Shown: positions 6,861 through 16,194, counted from the first letter of the stretch. The stretch is 38,727 nucleotides of DNA from an uncultured Clostridia bacterium (GCA_934792465.1 CAKVOK010000032.1:1-38727), one strand, 5' to 3'. Numbers and translations: made by a program. Notes: generated by a model from the sequence alone, not told the origin.

Positions 6861-8837
6861 ATGGAACTAAAAAACTTACTTGAATCAACGGAGGTGTTCC
6901 CTGATAACTTAAGCAAAAAACAAATAAAAAAACTTAAAAAGCTACAGTATTTAGAAAATATACTTAATACTGCAAAAGAGTGTATACTGTCAGGTAATAA
7001 GTTTGGCACTTTCAGTTCCGATTACAACGCTGAGATTATTTCTGATACTTTTATTAATTCCTTTGACAGTAATTATAATGTTAGAAAAGACCTTTGCCTA
7101 TTGGAATATAAGCACATTCCATTCAGCAGCTTTTTAATTTTCCATATAGCCGACATAAGAATAGGAAATATTGCCATAGAAAATGTTAATCCGGATTGCG
7201 TATATTCCTGTTACCTCTATCTGCCTTTTAGTAAATCGGCTAAGCAGGCAGTTATTATATTAAAAGATTCTGACAATATTTCCGAAAATCTCAAAAATAT
7301 TATTTTTCGCAACTCCGGTTATAAACCTGAATATGGTATAGAAAATATCAATGATGTATTAAAACTCTGCGCCGATTCATTTAAAGAAGCACCTCAACCA
7401 ACTGACTGCCTACATAAACGAGCGTTTTTTGATACGTATAAACAAAAACTTCTTTTAAGAACTTACACCATAAACTATACAAAAACAGCATATAAAAAAA
7501 TATGTAGTAACCATGCTGCAAAGCTGGCTGTTGAAGCAATAAAAAATAACAGTGTACCATTTTTGTCAATTCAGGAAAAACCAAACGAATCAAGCCTCTA
7601 TGATGAAATAAATAAATTACTCGATTTTTCCGGTGCGCAAAATATGCCTGTTATATTTGGATATTATCTTTACTCTATATTTTATTTTAAAAGAAAATCA
7701 GAAGCGTGCCCCGACTCATCATATATTACTCTTTTAGACAATCATCAATTTGTGCTGTATATATCATCTCCGAATAAAAATGAGGTTTTGCCATTACTAA
7801 AAAAAATGAATAAAATATTTTTTGGCAATAAACTTAATTCATATGAATACCCTGATGAAGATATAGATTATCCACCTGAATATACAATAGATTCTCCTGT
7901 ATGTATTATTACAAATAATATAAAAGAGCTGTATTCCGATAAAGCATTTAAAGATATGAAGAAAGATTATCCGACAATAGTCCTTACTAAGTCTAATAAA
8001 GGCATTAAACCAGATCAACTAATTCTTGAAATCAAGAAAGCCAATGACCTTTCTTCTGTGACAAAAAAGAAAAATTATACTATACTTTCAAAAGTTGTGA
8101 CAAACTTTTATGAATATGTATACAGCAGTTCAGATAGCCTTGTTATTTCCGTTAAATCTCAAAACACAAAATGTGACAAAGATAAATTTTTAAAATGTGA
8201 CAAAGATAAATTTTTAAAAAAATTGTTTAAAGAATATTATGAAGAGGCTTCTGACAAAACAACTTATTGTGAAGATAAAAAACTTGCAGTACTATTCTTC
8301 TTTGTGTATTACTTTCTGAAGTTCTGTCTGCGAGAAAATCTTCTCACATTGGCTCATGCCAACGCATTAAACAAAAAGCTCTTCGAACATTATTTTCGTA
8401 CAAACATTATGTACTTTACAAATAATGATGAACCGGACTGCAATCACGTTTCTGAAGATGATGTCATAGACGTTATCATAGCAATGTTAAAAGACAAATA
8501 CGATTCTATTCCCAATCAACGCCCCGAGAATGGCACTCCATGTAAAATCAATACGAGAAATTCAGAAGAATGTATTGTTTTCCGCAAAGACAAATTTTTA
8601 AATGAATTTGCTGATTGGCTGGAGAAAGGCTATCCCGAGGAAGCCGCAAATATCGACCTTGTACGGAAATATATTTCTCAAACAGATGATTCTCATAACA
8701 TCATCAGAAAGGCCATGTATGAAAAAAATCTTTTATACACAACATCCGGAAAAAACTATTATAAGCTTTCCAACGTTTCGTATGTTGCATTTTTATCTGA
8801 CAAGGTGTTGAAAAATGATTTATGCTTAGAAATATAA
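6861..8837 (+). CDS. Large 658-residue protein of unknown function
   Basis: The start is set at 6861 (MELKNLLESTEVFPDNLSKK) because AGAAAGGATG precedes it; the 49-codon upstream extension is AT-rich hydrophobic sequence without a ribosome site. The protein is Lys/Asn/Tyr-rich and has no signal peptide. It has a hydrophobic stretch near 280–300 (PVIFGYYLYSIFYF), a second near 500 (AVLFFFVYYFLKFCL) and a C-terminal ~75-residue region (FLNEFADWLEKGYPEEAANI onward) resembling a small winged-helix-like tail. I recognise no catalytic motif. A perfect 24-bp in-frame duplication lies at 8168–8215. Very low GC suggests transfer. Confidence 0.75.
   Translation: MELKNLLESTEVFPDNLSKKQIKKLKKLQYLENILNTAKECILSGNKFGTFSSDYNAEIISDTFINSFDSNYNVRKDLCLLEYKHIPFSSFLIFHIADIRIGNIAIENVNPDCVYSCYLYLPFSKSAKQAVIILKDSDNISENLKNIIFRNSGYKPEYGIENINDVLKLCADSFKEAPQPTDCLHKRAFFDTYKQKLLLRTYTINYTKTAYKKICSNHAAKLAVEAIKNNSVPFLSIQEKPNESSLYDEINKLLDFSGAQNMPVIFGYYLYSIFYFKRKSEACPDSSYITLLDNHQFVLYISSPNKNEVLPLLKKMNKIFFGNKLNSYEYPDEDIDYPPEYTIDSPVCIITNNIKELYSDKAFKDMKKDYPTIVLTKSNKGIKPDQLILEIKKANDLSSVTKKKNYTILSKVVTNFYEYVYSSSDSLVISVKSQNTKCDKDKFLKCDKDKFLKKLFKEYYEEASDKTTYCEDKKLAVLFFFVYYFLKFCLRENLLTLAHANALNKKLFEHYFRTNIMYFTNNDEPDCNHVSEDDVIDVIIAMLKDKYDSIPNQRPENGTPCKINTRNSEECIVFRKDKFLNEFADWLEKGYPEEAANIDLVRKYISQTDDSHNIIRKAMYEKNLLYTTSGKNYYKLSNVSYVAFLSDKVLKNDLCLEI
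8168..8215 (+). repeat. Perfect 2 x 24-bp in-frame tandem duplication
   Basis: Two identical 24-bp units (8168–8191 and 8192–8215) encode KCDKDKFL twice. A third related string, RKDKFL, appears further on near 8590. Confidence 0.95.
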
Positions 8838-9250
8838 GGTATATGTATAAATAATGATTTTTAAGCGGTAATTTGATAATTTGTAATTTGAGGCTGTAAA
8901 TCCGCTTTATATCATGGTTTTGCAAATTACGCAAAAATGCAAAATATTCATCAAATTAAGCCTTAAATTACTTAAATTCTGGTGCTGATTACCCTAATAA
9001 TTTGAATTATGTAAACAAAATTGATAGTTATTTCATTGGCTGCAACAAGATGAGGGGCAATCAAATTTGCCCTTTCTTGATGCAAAATTTAATCATCTAC
9101 CGGTTGTAGAAGGAGTTCCTAATTGCGTTTTGTTTCGGCAAAGCGCTTTTTGTTTTATATAGTAATATGCCAGTTTTCAGCATATGAACTTTGCCTATTT
9201 TCATCTGTATAGCTTTCAAATAGACGTCAAATTTAGAAAAAGGGCAAAAA
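8838..9250. other. Intergenic region with imperfect hairpin
   Basis: Between convergent genes. An imperfect hairpin at 9046–9079 (CAAGA…GGGGCAA / TTGCCC…TCTTG) is the likely terminator of the 658-residue gene. From about 9128 the sequence becomes the diverged copy of the region downstream of tRNA-Lys. No gene is evident. Confidence 0.45.
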
Positions 9251-9283
9251 AAATCCGCCCAAACGCAGTGTTTGAACGGATTT
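9128..9283. repeat. Diverged duplicate of tRNA-Lys downstream sequence (left copy)
   Basis: Segments such as CAAAGCGCTTTTT, CTGTATAGCT, TCAAATAGA and AATCCGC…AAACGCAGTGTTTGA…CGGATTTTCGC recur in the same order at 16367–16623. Similarity stops where the tRNA gene begins on the right copy. The right copy carries ~90 extra bases in the middle. Confidence 0.75.
9247..9283 (-). terminator. Terminator of the AlbA-domain gene
   Basis: Read as minus-strand RNA, the stem closes fully using two G·U pairs that would be C/A mismatches on the plus strand, followed by a T run. This shows it serves the minus-strand gene ending at 9331. Confidence 0.75.
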
Positions 9284-9330
9284 TCGCCTGCTTTCGCATT
9301 CATTACAGATGCAGGCACTTTTTGTGTTTA

Positions 9331-10749
9331 TTATATGCAAATTATCCATTTTCCTGACTTTGCTTTACCTTCACGTTTAACGACTCTCATTTCTTTTAAG
9401 TAGTCAATATCTCTTTTTATTGTTCGCGCCGTTACCCCTAAGCTTTCAGCCATTTCGGTTGCCGATATGTTCTCATCTTTTTTTATCAGCTCTATTATCC
9501 CAAGCATTCGCACTGTCTTTTTACTGTTTTCCGACAATTTTAAAATCTTTATCAATCTTGCATCGGTGACATTATCAGTGACATTTTCGGGGACATTTTC
9601 TTCTTTTGCACCCAGTCCATACTTTTTGAGGAGTTTAAGATATTTCTCGCCGGGCTTGCACAACACCATAATTCCTCTTTCCGATATTTTATATTCGGGG
9701 AGCGGCGTATTGTTTGCCTCACATTCCTCTTTTATCTTATCAAAGCCTCTGCCCCAGCTTTCAATCATACCTGCCTTGAAAAGAACATCTGCAACTTTCG
9801 GATTATACGGAATTGAAGAATGTTTCTCATATATATTGTCTGCCGAAAGCATTTCCGGGAACCTGCCGTCATTCCAAATATAGATTTTGTCATCATAAAC
9901 ACTTATCTGAATCGGAACTCCCTTGCTGTAATCTTTATGATTAACGGCATTTAATAAAATCTCTCTGCAAGCCTCTTTTGGCAGCATATAGGTTTCGGTT
10001 CTCTGTATGCCGTCGTAGTCAATCAACGCTTTAAGATATTTCGTATAAAGTAATTCAACTGCAGAGTCAATCTGCTTGATAAGCGAGCCGTGAATTTCGT
10101 CCTGATATATCAATTCTGAATCAGACGAACCGAAGTAGCCTATCTTAATGTATGCTCCCTGTATCCATATTTCCGGATTTTCCGCAAATAACAGCACTGC
10201 CGCTTTTTTAAGATATTTTCCGTCAGTCAAGCCAAGATTTTGAAACAATATTTCATCCGATACAGAAAGTGCTTTACTGTCAAGTCTATGACTTTCCAAA
10301 GCCTTTTTCTTGAATAATTGAATTGCACTTTGATCAAGATTTTCAATTTTTTCTCCCGGAACCGGAACACCGTCCCATGTAACACCTTGTTTTTTCAGCA
10401 TAAATTCATCAAGAGCAAGCCCTGTCAAATGTTGATTAGTGCTGCCTGAACGGTAATAATACTTGCCGTTGCAGCTTACGGGGAAAGTATATGGATTAAC
10501 TTTGATTTTTATATATTCTCCTTTTTCGCTTTCTTTAAGATTTATATCCGCAACAATTCCCATTGCATTTTTTATTTTGTTCGGTATATCTTCAAGCAGT
10601 TTCTTGGAATTTTTCAGTCCGCTTATATTTCCGGAATCATCAATACCGACGTAGATAGTCCCTCCCTGTGCATTTGCAAATCCGCAAATCCAATTTAAGT
10701 ATTCATCTTTCCAAACTTCTTTCCATTCTACATTATGCTTTTCAGCCAT
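9331..10749 (-). CDS. AlbA_2/Schlafen-type ATP-binding protein with C-terminal HTH
   Basis: A 472-residue protein starting at 10749 (MAEKHNVEWKEVW) behind GGAGG. The N-terminal AlbA_2 domain (FANAQGGTIYVGIDDSGNIS near 25–45) is the Schlafen-like nucleic-acid-binding type. A GHKL-like ATPase fragment (REILLNAVNHKDYSKG near 265–280; IWNDGRFP; GRGFDKI) forms the middle. An Asn/Val/Thr linker (NVPENVTDNVTD) leads to a DeoR-type winged helix (EMAESLGVTARTIKRDIDYL). Such proteins are annotated as RecG-related or putative transcriptional regulators and are common in defence and accessory islands. It has its own promoter (10781–10809) and terminator. Family assignment is firm; its biological role is not. 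Confidence 0.88.
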   Translation of the reverse strand: MAEKHNVEWKEVWKDEYLNWICGFANAQGGTIYVGIDDSGNISGLKNSKKLLEDIPNKIKNAMGIVADINLKESEKGEYIKIKVNPYTFPVSCNGKYYYRSGSTNQHLTGLALDEFMLKKQGVTWDGVPVPGEKIENLDQSAIQLFKKKALESHRLDSKALSVSDEILFQNLGLTDGKYLKKAAVLLFAENPEIWIQGAYIKIGYFGSSDSELIYQDEIHGSLIKQIDSAVELLYTKYLKALIDYDGIQRTETYMLPKEACREILLNAVNHKDYSKGVPIQISVYDDKIYIWNDGRFPEMLSADNIYEKHSSIPYNPKVADVLFKAGMIESWGRGFDKIKEECEANNTPLPEYKISERGIMVLCKPGEKYLKLLKKYGLGAKEENVPENVTDNVTDARLIKILKLSENSKKTVRMLGIIELIKKDENISATEMAESLGVTARTIKRDIDYLKEMRVVKREGKAKSGKWIICI

Positions 10750-10780
10750 CGGTACCACCTCCGCAAAAAAATCTTTTTAT

Positions 10781-10809
10781 ATTATACCACAAACTTTCAA
10801 AAAAATCAA
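10781..10809 (-). promoter_or_regulatory. Promoter of the AlbA-domain gene
   Basis: Minus strand: TTGATT (10804–10809), 17 bases, TATAAT (10781–10786). Confidence 0.7.
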
Positions 10810-11172
10810 TTAATGATATATAATTTTCGCTAATCCTATAATCAAATAATCCGCTTTGCGTCCTCAACTGTCTAAATATATTAATTCAAAATCAAATATA
10901 CTCTACCTTTAGTTGTAGTCCAAAATGCCAATTAAGTCTCGCTTAGTCAGTATTTCTTTTAAAATTATTATCTTTACAACTGATTTTGTTGCAATAAATT
11001 GATAGTGGTTTCCCCATATTTGAAATCTAATGTGCCATCCACTTTTCCACTCTGAGTTTTAGGAGCCTCGCATTTCCTTTTTTAGCTATTTCCCATTGTT
11101 TTCAAATTATAATCCTTAATAACAATTTTAAAAATTCAATTCAACATTTTCCAAAAATCTATAAAATTCCGC
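10810..11172. other. Intergenic region with a possible gene remnant
   Basis: No complete gene. On the minus strand at roughly 10990–11090 a stretch reads GKVDGTLDFKYGETTINLLQ before a stop, protein-like but without a start, so it may be a decayed end of a gene once following the ATPase. AT-rich otherwise, with no convincing terminator for the cassette. Confidence 0.35.
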
Positions 11173-13209
11173 TTATAATAATTTGAACGCCTTTCCTTCT
11201 ATATTGATTTTATGATAGTATGAAACATCCAACTCACTAATGATGTCAATAAGTTCTTGACTATTTAAAGTGATAGCAATAATAATTTGAAACTTCTTAT
11301 CCATTTCCACAACTGAATCAATAAAGCTTTTCATATCTTCTGGTACAATGCTTTGCTGCGCAGGTTCGTCAAAAATAATTATATTGGGGTGATTGCCATT
11401 TTTCTTGATAGAAACTTGCAATAGTGCCATCGTAAAAGCCCAAATTACACGAATACCATCGCTTGCAGACGAATCGAATTTCATGTCAAAGCCATCTATA
11501 GTAGGAAGAAGTGATGAATCAATGGATATATCAATTCCATCAAAACTTGACAAACTGCTATAATGGTATCGATTAAGATTGTTGACAAACTTAGTTTTTA
11601 ATAAATTAATTTTCTCAATATCCGATTCGGATAAATTATTTTTGGGCAATTTCATCTTTTGGTCAAGATATGTATTCCATTTTTCAGACAATTGCCGTAA
11701 CTGTTCAGTCAACGTAGTAATAGTAGTTTCCAAATTTGATAGTCTTTCAATTCTGTTAATAATCTCAATCCGTTTAAACATAATTGTCTCTGACGCTTCT
11801 GTATCTGTGGTAGTAAAAAGATCTGAACGCAGTGTATGTGCCAAACGTCGAAGATTTTGTAACCGAACTTCAACATCTTCTTTTTCTCTATGTAACTTAT
11901 CGCAAGCTTCTTTGCGGCTTCTCAATGTAAATTCTAACATCTTTTTTTGTTCCTTCAGATGCCTAATATTGTCCTCAATGTTCATAAAACTACTTATAAC
12001 TTTTGTATTGAGCAAATTGTCTTGAATATGCTGTTTGCAAACAGGGCATACCTCTGCTGATATAGTTTCGCCTATTGATTCAGACCCAAATTTTTGGAGC
12101 CGTGCCGCATCATTATTATTGCGTATATCTGAATTTACAATTTCCAACTCAGCAGTTAATCGTTTAATTGCCTCATTATGACTTGTCAACCTTATCAACA
12201 AGTCCTGAAGATGATTTTCAAAAACAAGTATTTGAGCTTGTGTCTCAGAAAGCTCACTGTTAAGTGCCTCAAAATTATCACAAACTCGAGGTTTTAATTG
12301 GCGTAATCCGTCATACTCAGCAGACAGCCTCCTTACCTCATCTTCGATAGATGAGGAATCCGAAACAAAAACAGCTATTCTCGAATAATCTGTCTCTGAT
12401 AAAACTCGTGGTTGCTTTGGAAGGTTTGATATTTTGCAAGATTCAGAATAAACAGATTGCTCCATATCAGAGATTACCTGTTTCCATTTCTGTTCAATTT
12501 GCATTTTCACTGAGTTAAGACGTTCTCGCTCCTTTCCATTTTTTAAGGTATCCAACCCTAACACATATTCAATAATTCGTTTTTTTGATTCCCGTACTCC
12601 AAATATAGGCATTCCCGAAAGAATATCAGACCAACCATGTTTTTGTTCGATGAACATAGATGAAAAAACCAACTGAAGATATAACTTTCTCTCATTACCA
12701 TCTGATGTTCTAACCAACGGAAGATTCATATGAAGGAATTCTTCGAGAAATGTATGAAATCCTCTTTCGCTTGTTGCAGAATTTTGGATATTAACATAAT
12801 AGTCTTCGGATACCGTATTGTAATCACCTATTGAATCATAACTGCCATAATAAACAGTTATCAAACGGTCGTCTTTGAACTCTGACTTGATATTTCTGTA
12901 GATTGTACGAATTTCGTTACCATTACTGATTTCAAGATAAGCCCCAGACTCAGTCACTGTCCATGGCTTGCCATTATCCTCAATCGTTGTTTTGAATACA
13001 GAGGTAAGAACTTTGCTTCCAATGCCACCTGCACCACCAATGATCTGCTCAAATCCGAGGCAATAATAAATAGCAGCAATAATGGAACTTTTTCCGCAAG
13101 TGTTTTCAAGACTTGCAACAAAATTCAATCCATTTTGAAAAGACTTGTCAATACCATATACACCATTTGCGGTATTAATCTCAATCCTTAGTCTATTAAT
13201 TATCAACAT
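11173..13209 (-). CDS. Rad50/SMC-like ATPase, ABC-3C-type
   Basis: A 678-residue ATPase. The Walker A loop is at 35–41 (ENTCGKS). Two coiled-coil arms (about 220–380 and 405–530) flank a Rad50-type zinc hook CPVC at 388–391. A degenerate signature loop (SASDG, 581–585) precedes Walker B IIIFDEPA (610–617). Unlike Rad50 it is short and is the last gene of a tight cassette, overlapping the winged-helix gene by 14 bases. This layout (SMC-like ATPase with a small middle component and a nuclease-like component) matches ABC three-component conflict systems described by Aravind and colleagues. Anti-phage or plasmid restriction is the inferred role. Confidence 0.85.
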   Translation of the reverse strand: MLIINRLRIEINTANGVYGIDKSFQNGLNFVASLENTCGKSSIIAAIYYCLGFEQIIGGAGGIGSKVLTSVFKTTIEDNGKPWTVTESGAYLEISNGNEIRTIYRNIKSEFKDDRLITVYYGSYDSIGDYNTVSEDYYVNIQNSATSERGFHTFLEEFLHMNLPLVRTSDGNERKLYLQLVFSSMFIEQKHGWSDILSGMPIFGVRESKKRIIEYVLGLDTLKNGKERERLNSVKMQIEQKWKQVISDMEQSVYSESCKISNLPKQPRVLSETDYSRIAVFVSDSSSIEDEVRRLSAEYDGLRQLKPRVCDNFEALNSELSETQAQILVFENHLQDLLIRLTSHNEAIKRLTAELEIVNSDIRNNNDAARLQKFGSESIGETISAEVCPVCKQHIQDNLLNTKVISSFMNIEDNIRHLKEQKKMLEFTLRSRKEACDKLHREKEDVEVRLQNLRRLAHTLRSDLFTTTDTEASETIMFKRIEIINRIERLSNLETTITTLTEQLRQLSEKWNTYLDQKMKLPKNNLSESDIEKINLLKTKFVNNLNRYHYSSLSSFDGIDISIDSSLLPTIDGFDMKFDSSASDGIRVIWAFTMALLQVSIKKNGNHPNIIIFDEPAQQSIVPEDMKSFIDSVVEMDKKFQIIIAITLNSQELIDIISELDVSYYHKINIEGKAFKLL

Positions 13210-13678
13210 CTTTTCCCCTCCATCTATCGACTATTTCGTTAATTTTAGTTTCTGTTAACTTTTTCGCAAGCAAATTTAAATTGTTTATTTCAACTACCAT
13301 AATATCCCCAGCTATCGTTAACTGTTCTGCCAGTCGCTGGCCATGATTAGTTAGCTTGTATTTTGCATTCTGTTGTCGCTCAATTAAGCCATAAGCTATT
13401 GCATATGTAAGAGCTCTGTTGACAGCAGGATCAAACCGAACGATAGGTGTAGTGATTTTTCCTTCAACAAATTCTATAAGCTGCTTCATATTGACTTGCG
13501 ATATTAATGCCAACGAAATCATCTGAAGCTTTATTAAAGAGCAAACACCTCCCCGACCACAGATATGCATAATTAGACATAGTTGGGTAACCTTATAACT
13601 GATACGATAGTTATAAGGAACAGCATCTGGTTTTGCATTAAAAACAATATCTGTATATTTCAGTGGGATTTTTTTCAT
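13196..13678 (-). CDS. Winged-helix middle component of the ABC-3C-like cassette
   Basis: 160 residues, lying 2 bases after the nuclease-like gene and overlapping the ATPase gene by 14 bases. Residues about 85–120 (ALTYAIAYGLIERQQNAKYKL, then TNHGQRLAEQL) form a typical winged helix with wing. The N-terminal half (YRISYKVTQLCLIMHICG; GGVCSLIKLQMISLAL) is an ABC-3C middle-component-like helical region. It probably links the ATPase to the effector or senses a target. Its AGGAGTG ribosome site lies within the end of the preceding gene. Strict coupling argues for a stoichiometric complex. Confidence 0.8.
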   Translation of the reverse strand: MKKIPLKYTDIVFNAKPDAVPYNYRISYKVTQLCLIMHICGRGGVCSLIKLQMISLALISQVNMKQLIEFVEGKITTPIVRFDPAVNRALTYAIAYGLIERQQNAKYKLTNHGQRLAEQLTIAGDIMVVEINNLNLLAKKLTETKINEIVDRWRGKDVDN

Positions 13679-13680
13679 CT

Positions 13681-14640
13681 TTAATCACTCCTAAATTCCA
13701 TCGAACAATCTGCTAACCAGCCTGCTACCATGTCTTGTTTTAATTCACAAATTGTAGCTTCCGTAAATCTTTGGGAAAAATCTCGTTCAAGCTTTGCTTG
13801 AAACTCATTAAGAATGTTATCAAACAATGATCGATTCAGAGTCTTGTCTGTATTCATAAGCGTTCTTATTGATACTTCACGTTTATAGCTTTGTTCAAGT
13901 CGAAAAATATCTTCGTATATTTCCGGAAGATTTATGCGCAAATTATTCATTATTTCCAACCCGCTTATATAACAATCAACATATATTCCCACTACTTGGT
14001 TTAATGCTTCATCAGTATCATCATCTATAAGCATAACCGCCTTAATCTTTCTGCTTATGTTCTTTACTTTTACAGAATCACATTTCGACCAATCAGGATT
14101 ATCCGAATGCTCAATAGCCGCATTAATTTTCATATTTGTTAAATTGGTGCGGATAATACAGCTAATCTCTGGTGTGAAGTCCTCTGCCGTTTTAATAGCA
14201 ATTTGGAAGTCATCTGCGATATGTAAATAGCTTTCTGGCTTACCTTCCTTTGCTTTTACAATCTCCTGCCGTTTGACTTCCGCATGGGCAAGAATTCGAG
14301 AATCCTTATACTCTGGAATATTAAAATGCCATTCAGTAACAGGAGGAACTCCAAGCGCTTTAAGTCTGGCTGCATTTTTCATAAGTTTTTCAATATCTGC
14401 TGTTAGTTTGTCTCTTTGATGAATATAAAGTTCATTATCGGAATACTGCCGTTCTGGGCAGTAACATTGATGAACAATTCCTTTATTGGTAAACCCTTCA
14501 ATTCCAGCATCACCTCCTTGAGTTGCTGGAATAGCTGCATAATTATCGTTTTGATAACGAATGCGATAGCATTTAACGCATAGTTTTTCCCATGCATCAC
14601 CTGTCATATATCCTTCGATAAAACTCATGATTTTACTCAC
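13681..14640 (-). CDS. Mrr-like nuclease-fold protein of the ABC-3C-like cassette
   Basis: 319 residues. The N-terminal part contains YAAIPATQGGDAGIEGFT then GIVHQCYCPE, matching the D-x(n)-QxK layout of Mrr-like restriction nucleases, except that the position of the catalytic Lys (QCK) is Tyr (QCY). Motif Asp and Gln are present, so it could be a degenerate binder or a variant nuclease. A conserved-looking QRDKLTADIEKL helix follows. The C-terminal half is a helical region. I use the GTG at 14640 because GAGGGGG stands about 8 bases upstream and overlaps the previous stop; ATG at 14628 is the alternative. Likely the effector or target-recognition subunit. Confidence 0.75.
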   Translation of the reverse strand: MSKIMSFIEGYMTGDAWEKLCVKCYRIRYQNDNYAAIPATQGGDAGIEGFTNKGIVHQCYCPERQYSDNELYIHQRDKLTADIEKLMKNAARLKALGVPPVTEWHFNIPEYKDSRILAHAEVKRQEIVKAKEGKPESYLHIADDFQIAIKTAEDFTPEISCIIRTNLTNMKINAAIEHSDNPDWSKCDSVKVKNISRKIKAVMLIDDDTDEALNQVVGIYVDCYISGLEIMNNLRINLPEIYEDIFRLEQSYKREVSIRTLMNTDKTLNRSLFDNILNEFQAKLERDFSQRFTEATICELKQDMVAGWLADCSMEFRSD

Positions 14641-14848
14641 TGTAAAGCCCCCTCAACAATTTTAATGAAATTGAACTTGTGTAGTCCGGCTTATAAGTCA
14701 AAGCACAGATATCTACATAAAATTCTTTAATTTCTTCCGTATAGCGTACCTTAATAAACCCTAACAATGAATATACTTTTATTACTATAACCTCTCTATT
14801 CATTAAAAATAGCTTATCATCTTTCTTTGGAAGATTCTGAGCATTCAC
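14633..14848 (-). CDS. Small first gene of the ABC-3C-like cassette
   Basis: A 71-residue protein starting with GTG at 14848 behind GGGGG, overlapping the next gene by 8 bases. It reads MNAQNLPKKDDKLFLMNREV, then IVIKVYSLLGFIKVRYTEEI, a beta-rich small barrel-like pattern, and ends LLRGLYSE. I do not recognise a family. As the promoter-proximal gene it could be an immunity, regulatory or assembly subunit; its presence is the part of this cassette I cannot match to known three-gene layouts. Confidence 0.65.
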   Translation of the reverse strand: MNAQNLPKKDDKLFLMNREVIVIKVYSLLGFIKVRYTEEIKEFYVDICALTYKPDYTSSISLKLLRGLYSE

Positions 14849-14949
14849 ATCAAAAATCCCCCTTTTAAATCGAGTTAGCTCATATTACATTCCATGAAAT
14901 TTTCTTCAAACAAGTGTAAACCTCTTAATATTGTATCATATTTCTCAAA

Positions 14950-14978
14950 AATGTAGCGAATTTTTAATCGCTTGTCAA
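14950..14978 (-). promoter_or_regulatory. Promoter of the ABC-3C-like operon
   Basis: Minus strand: TTGACA (14973–14978), 17 bases, TACATT (14950–14955). The spacer is bounded by GCGA/TCGC, a possible small operator. It gives a leader of about 95 bases. Confidence 0.55.
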
Positions 14979-15122
14979 TTTACAATTATAAAAGCCATTT
15001 TATATTTTAAGGAATGTTTCTACCATTAATCAATAATATTCACAAGGGAAGAAGAATTATATTACTCCATTTTTCGTGTTTCTTCTATTCCATTGCAATT
15101 TTCAAGCAAAACCAATTTAATT

Positions 15123-16133
15123 TTACTCAATTTTCTTATAATCATCCAATTTTAATTCTTTCTTAAATTCTTCTTCGGTTGGCATATACAGTTTATATTT
15201 TGACGCAAATATTTGGTTATTGTCTTCCGGCAATGTATATTTTACAATTGCATCGCTCTTATCGGCGCATAAGACAATTCCAATCGGAGGATTATCTCCC
15301 TCATTCATCATTTCTCTGGTATAATAATTCACATACATCTGCATTTGGCCTAAGTCTTGATGTGACAAATCACCTATCTTCAAGTCAATTAAAACAAAGC
15401 ACTTTAAGATATAATTATAAAATACCAAATCAATAAAAAAGTGCCTGTCATCAAACACTATATGTTTTTGTCTTGCCACAAATGAAAAGCCTCTTCCCAA
15501 TTCTAACAGAAATTTTTGCAAATGATCAATCAAAGCCTGTTCCAATTCTTTTTCATAAAAATGAGGATTTTGTTCCAGCCCCAAAAATTCAAGCACATAT
15601 GGATCACGGATAATCTTTTCATATTCCGGTTTCGGTTCAAGCTGTTGTATTTCACCTTTCACAGTCTCTTTATCCTGGCTTGAAAGTAACCTTTCATAAA
15701 AAAAAGAATTTATCTGTCTATCGAGCTGTCGTACACTCCATCCGGATTTAACGCATTCATCAGCATAAAATTTTCTAATCTTTTCATTTTCGACCCGAAG
15801 CAATCGTCTATAATGCGACCAGCTTAATTCGGCACACAGTGTGTGCCGTTTTGGAAAAGCACAATAGAATTGCCGCATCACACGCAAATTTCTTTCTGTA
15901 AATCCCTTTCCGAATTCTTTCGTCAAGTTTTCAGAAATAAATTTTATTAAGCCTTTGCCGTATTCTGCTCTATCATTTTCACCGCAAGCTTTATATATTT
16001 GCTCTCCTATTTCCCAATATGCAGTAACCATCGCTGAATTCACTGCGATGTAGACACTATGTTGAGCTTTAATAACACTTGCTCGTGCGGTTTCATATAT
16101 CTGATTAAGTTCATTTTTTATAATTTCACTCAT
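15123..16133 (-). CDS. DUF1016/YhcG PDDEXK nuclease
   Basis: 336 residues from ATG 16133 (MSEIIKNELNQIYETARASV) behind GAGGAAA; an upstream ATG at 16157 lacks a ribosome site. The N-terminal DUF1016_N winged-helix region contains YGKGLIKFISENLTKEFGKG, FTERNLRVMRQFY and LSWSHYRRLLRV. The C-terminal PD-(D/E)xK domain shows Asp235 (FFIDLVFYN), Asp250-x-Lys252 (VLIDLKIG) and a GQMQMYVNYY helix. All catalytic residues are present. YhcG-family proteins are common on defence islands and often accompany restriction-modification genes. It has its own promoter at 16166–16194. Confidence 0.92.
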   Translation of the reverse strand: MSEIIKNELNQIYETARASVIKAQHSVYIAVNSAMVTAYWEIGEQIYKACGENDRAEYGKGLIKFISENLTKEFGKGFTERNLRVMRQFYCAFPKRHTLCAELSWSHYRRLLRVENEKIRKFYADECVKSGWSVRQLDRQINSFFYERLLSSQDKETVKGEIQQLEPKPEYEKIIRDPYVLEFLGLEQNPHFYEKELEQALIDHLQKFLLELGRGFSFVARQKHIVFDDRHFFIDLVFYNYILKCFVLIDLKIGDLSHQDLGQMQMYVNYYTREMMNEGDNPPIGIVLCADKSDAIVKYTLPEDNNQIFASKYKLYMPTEEEFKKELKLDDYKKIE

Positions 16134-16165
16134 GTGTATTTCCTCAATTCCATACATATATAACT

Positions 16166-16194
16166 ATTATAACACATTTTCCGACAAATTACAA
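16166..16194 (-). promoter_or_regulatory. Promoter of the DUF1016 nuclease gene
   Basis: Minus strand: TTGTAA (16189–16194), 17 bases, TATAAT (16166–16171). Confidence 0.7.

Noticed and set aside
9097..9318. 73-codon minus-strand ORF after the AlbA gene
   Set aside because: Covers the terminator and the duplicated tRNA-downstream segment; no ribosome site.
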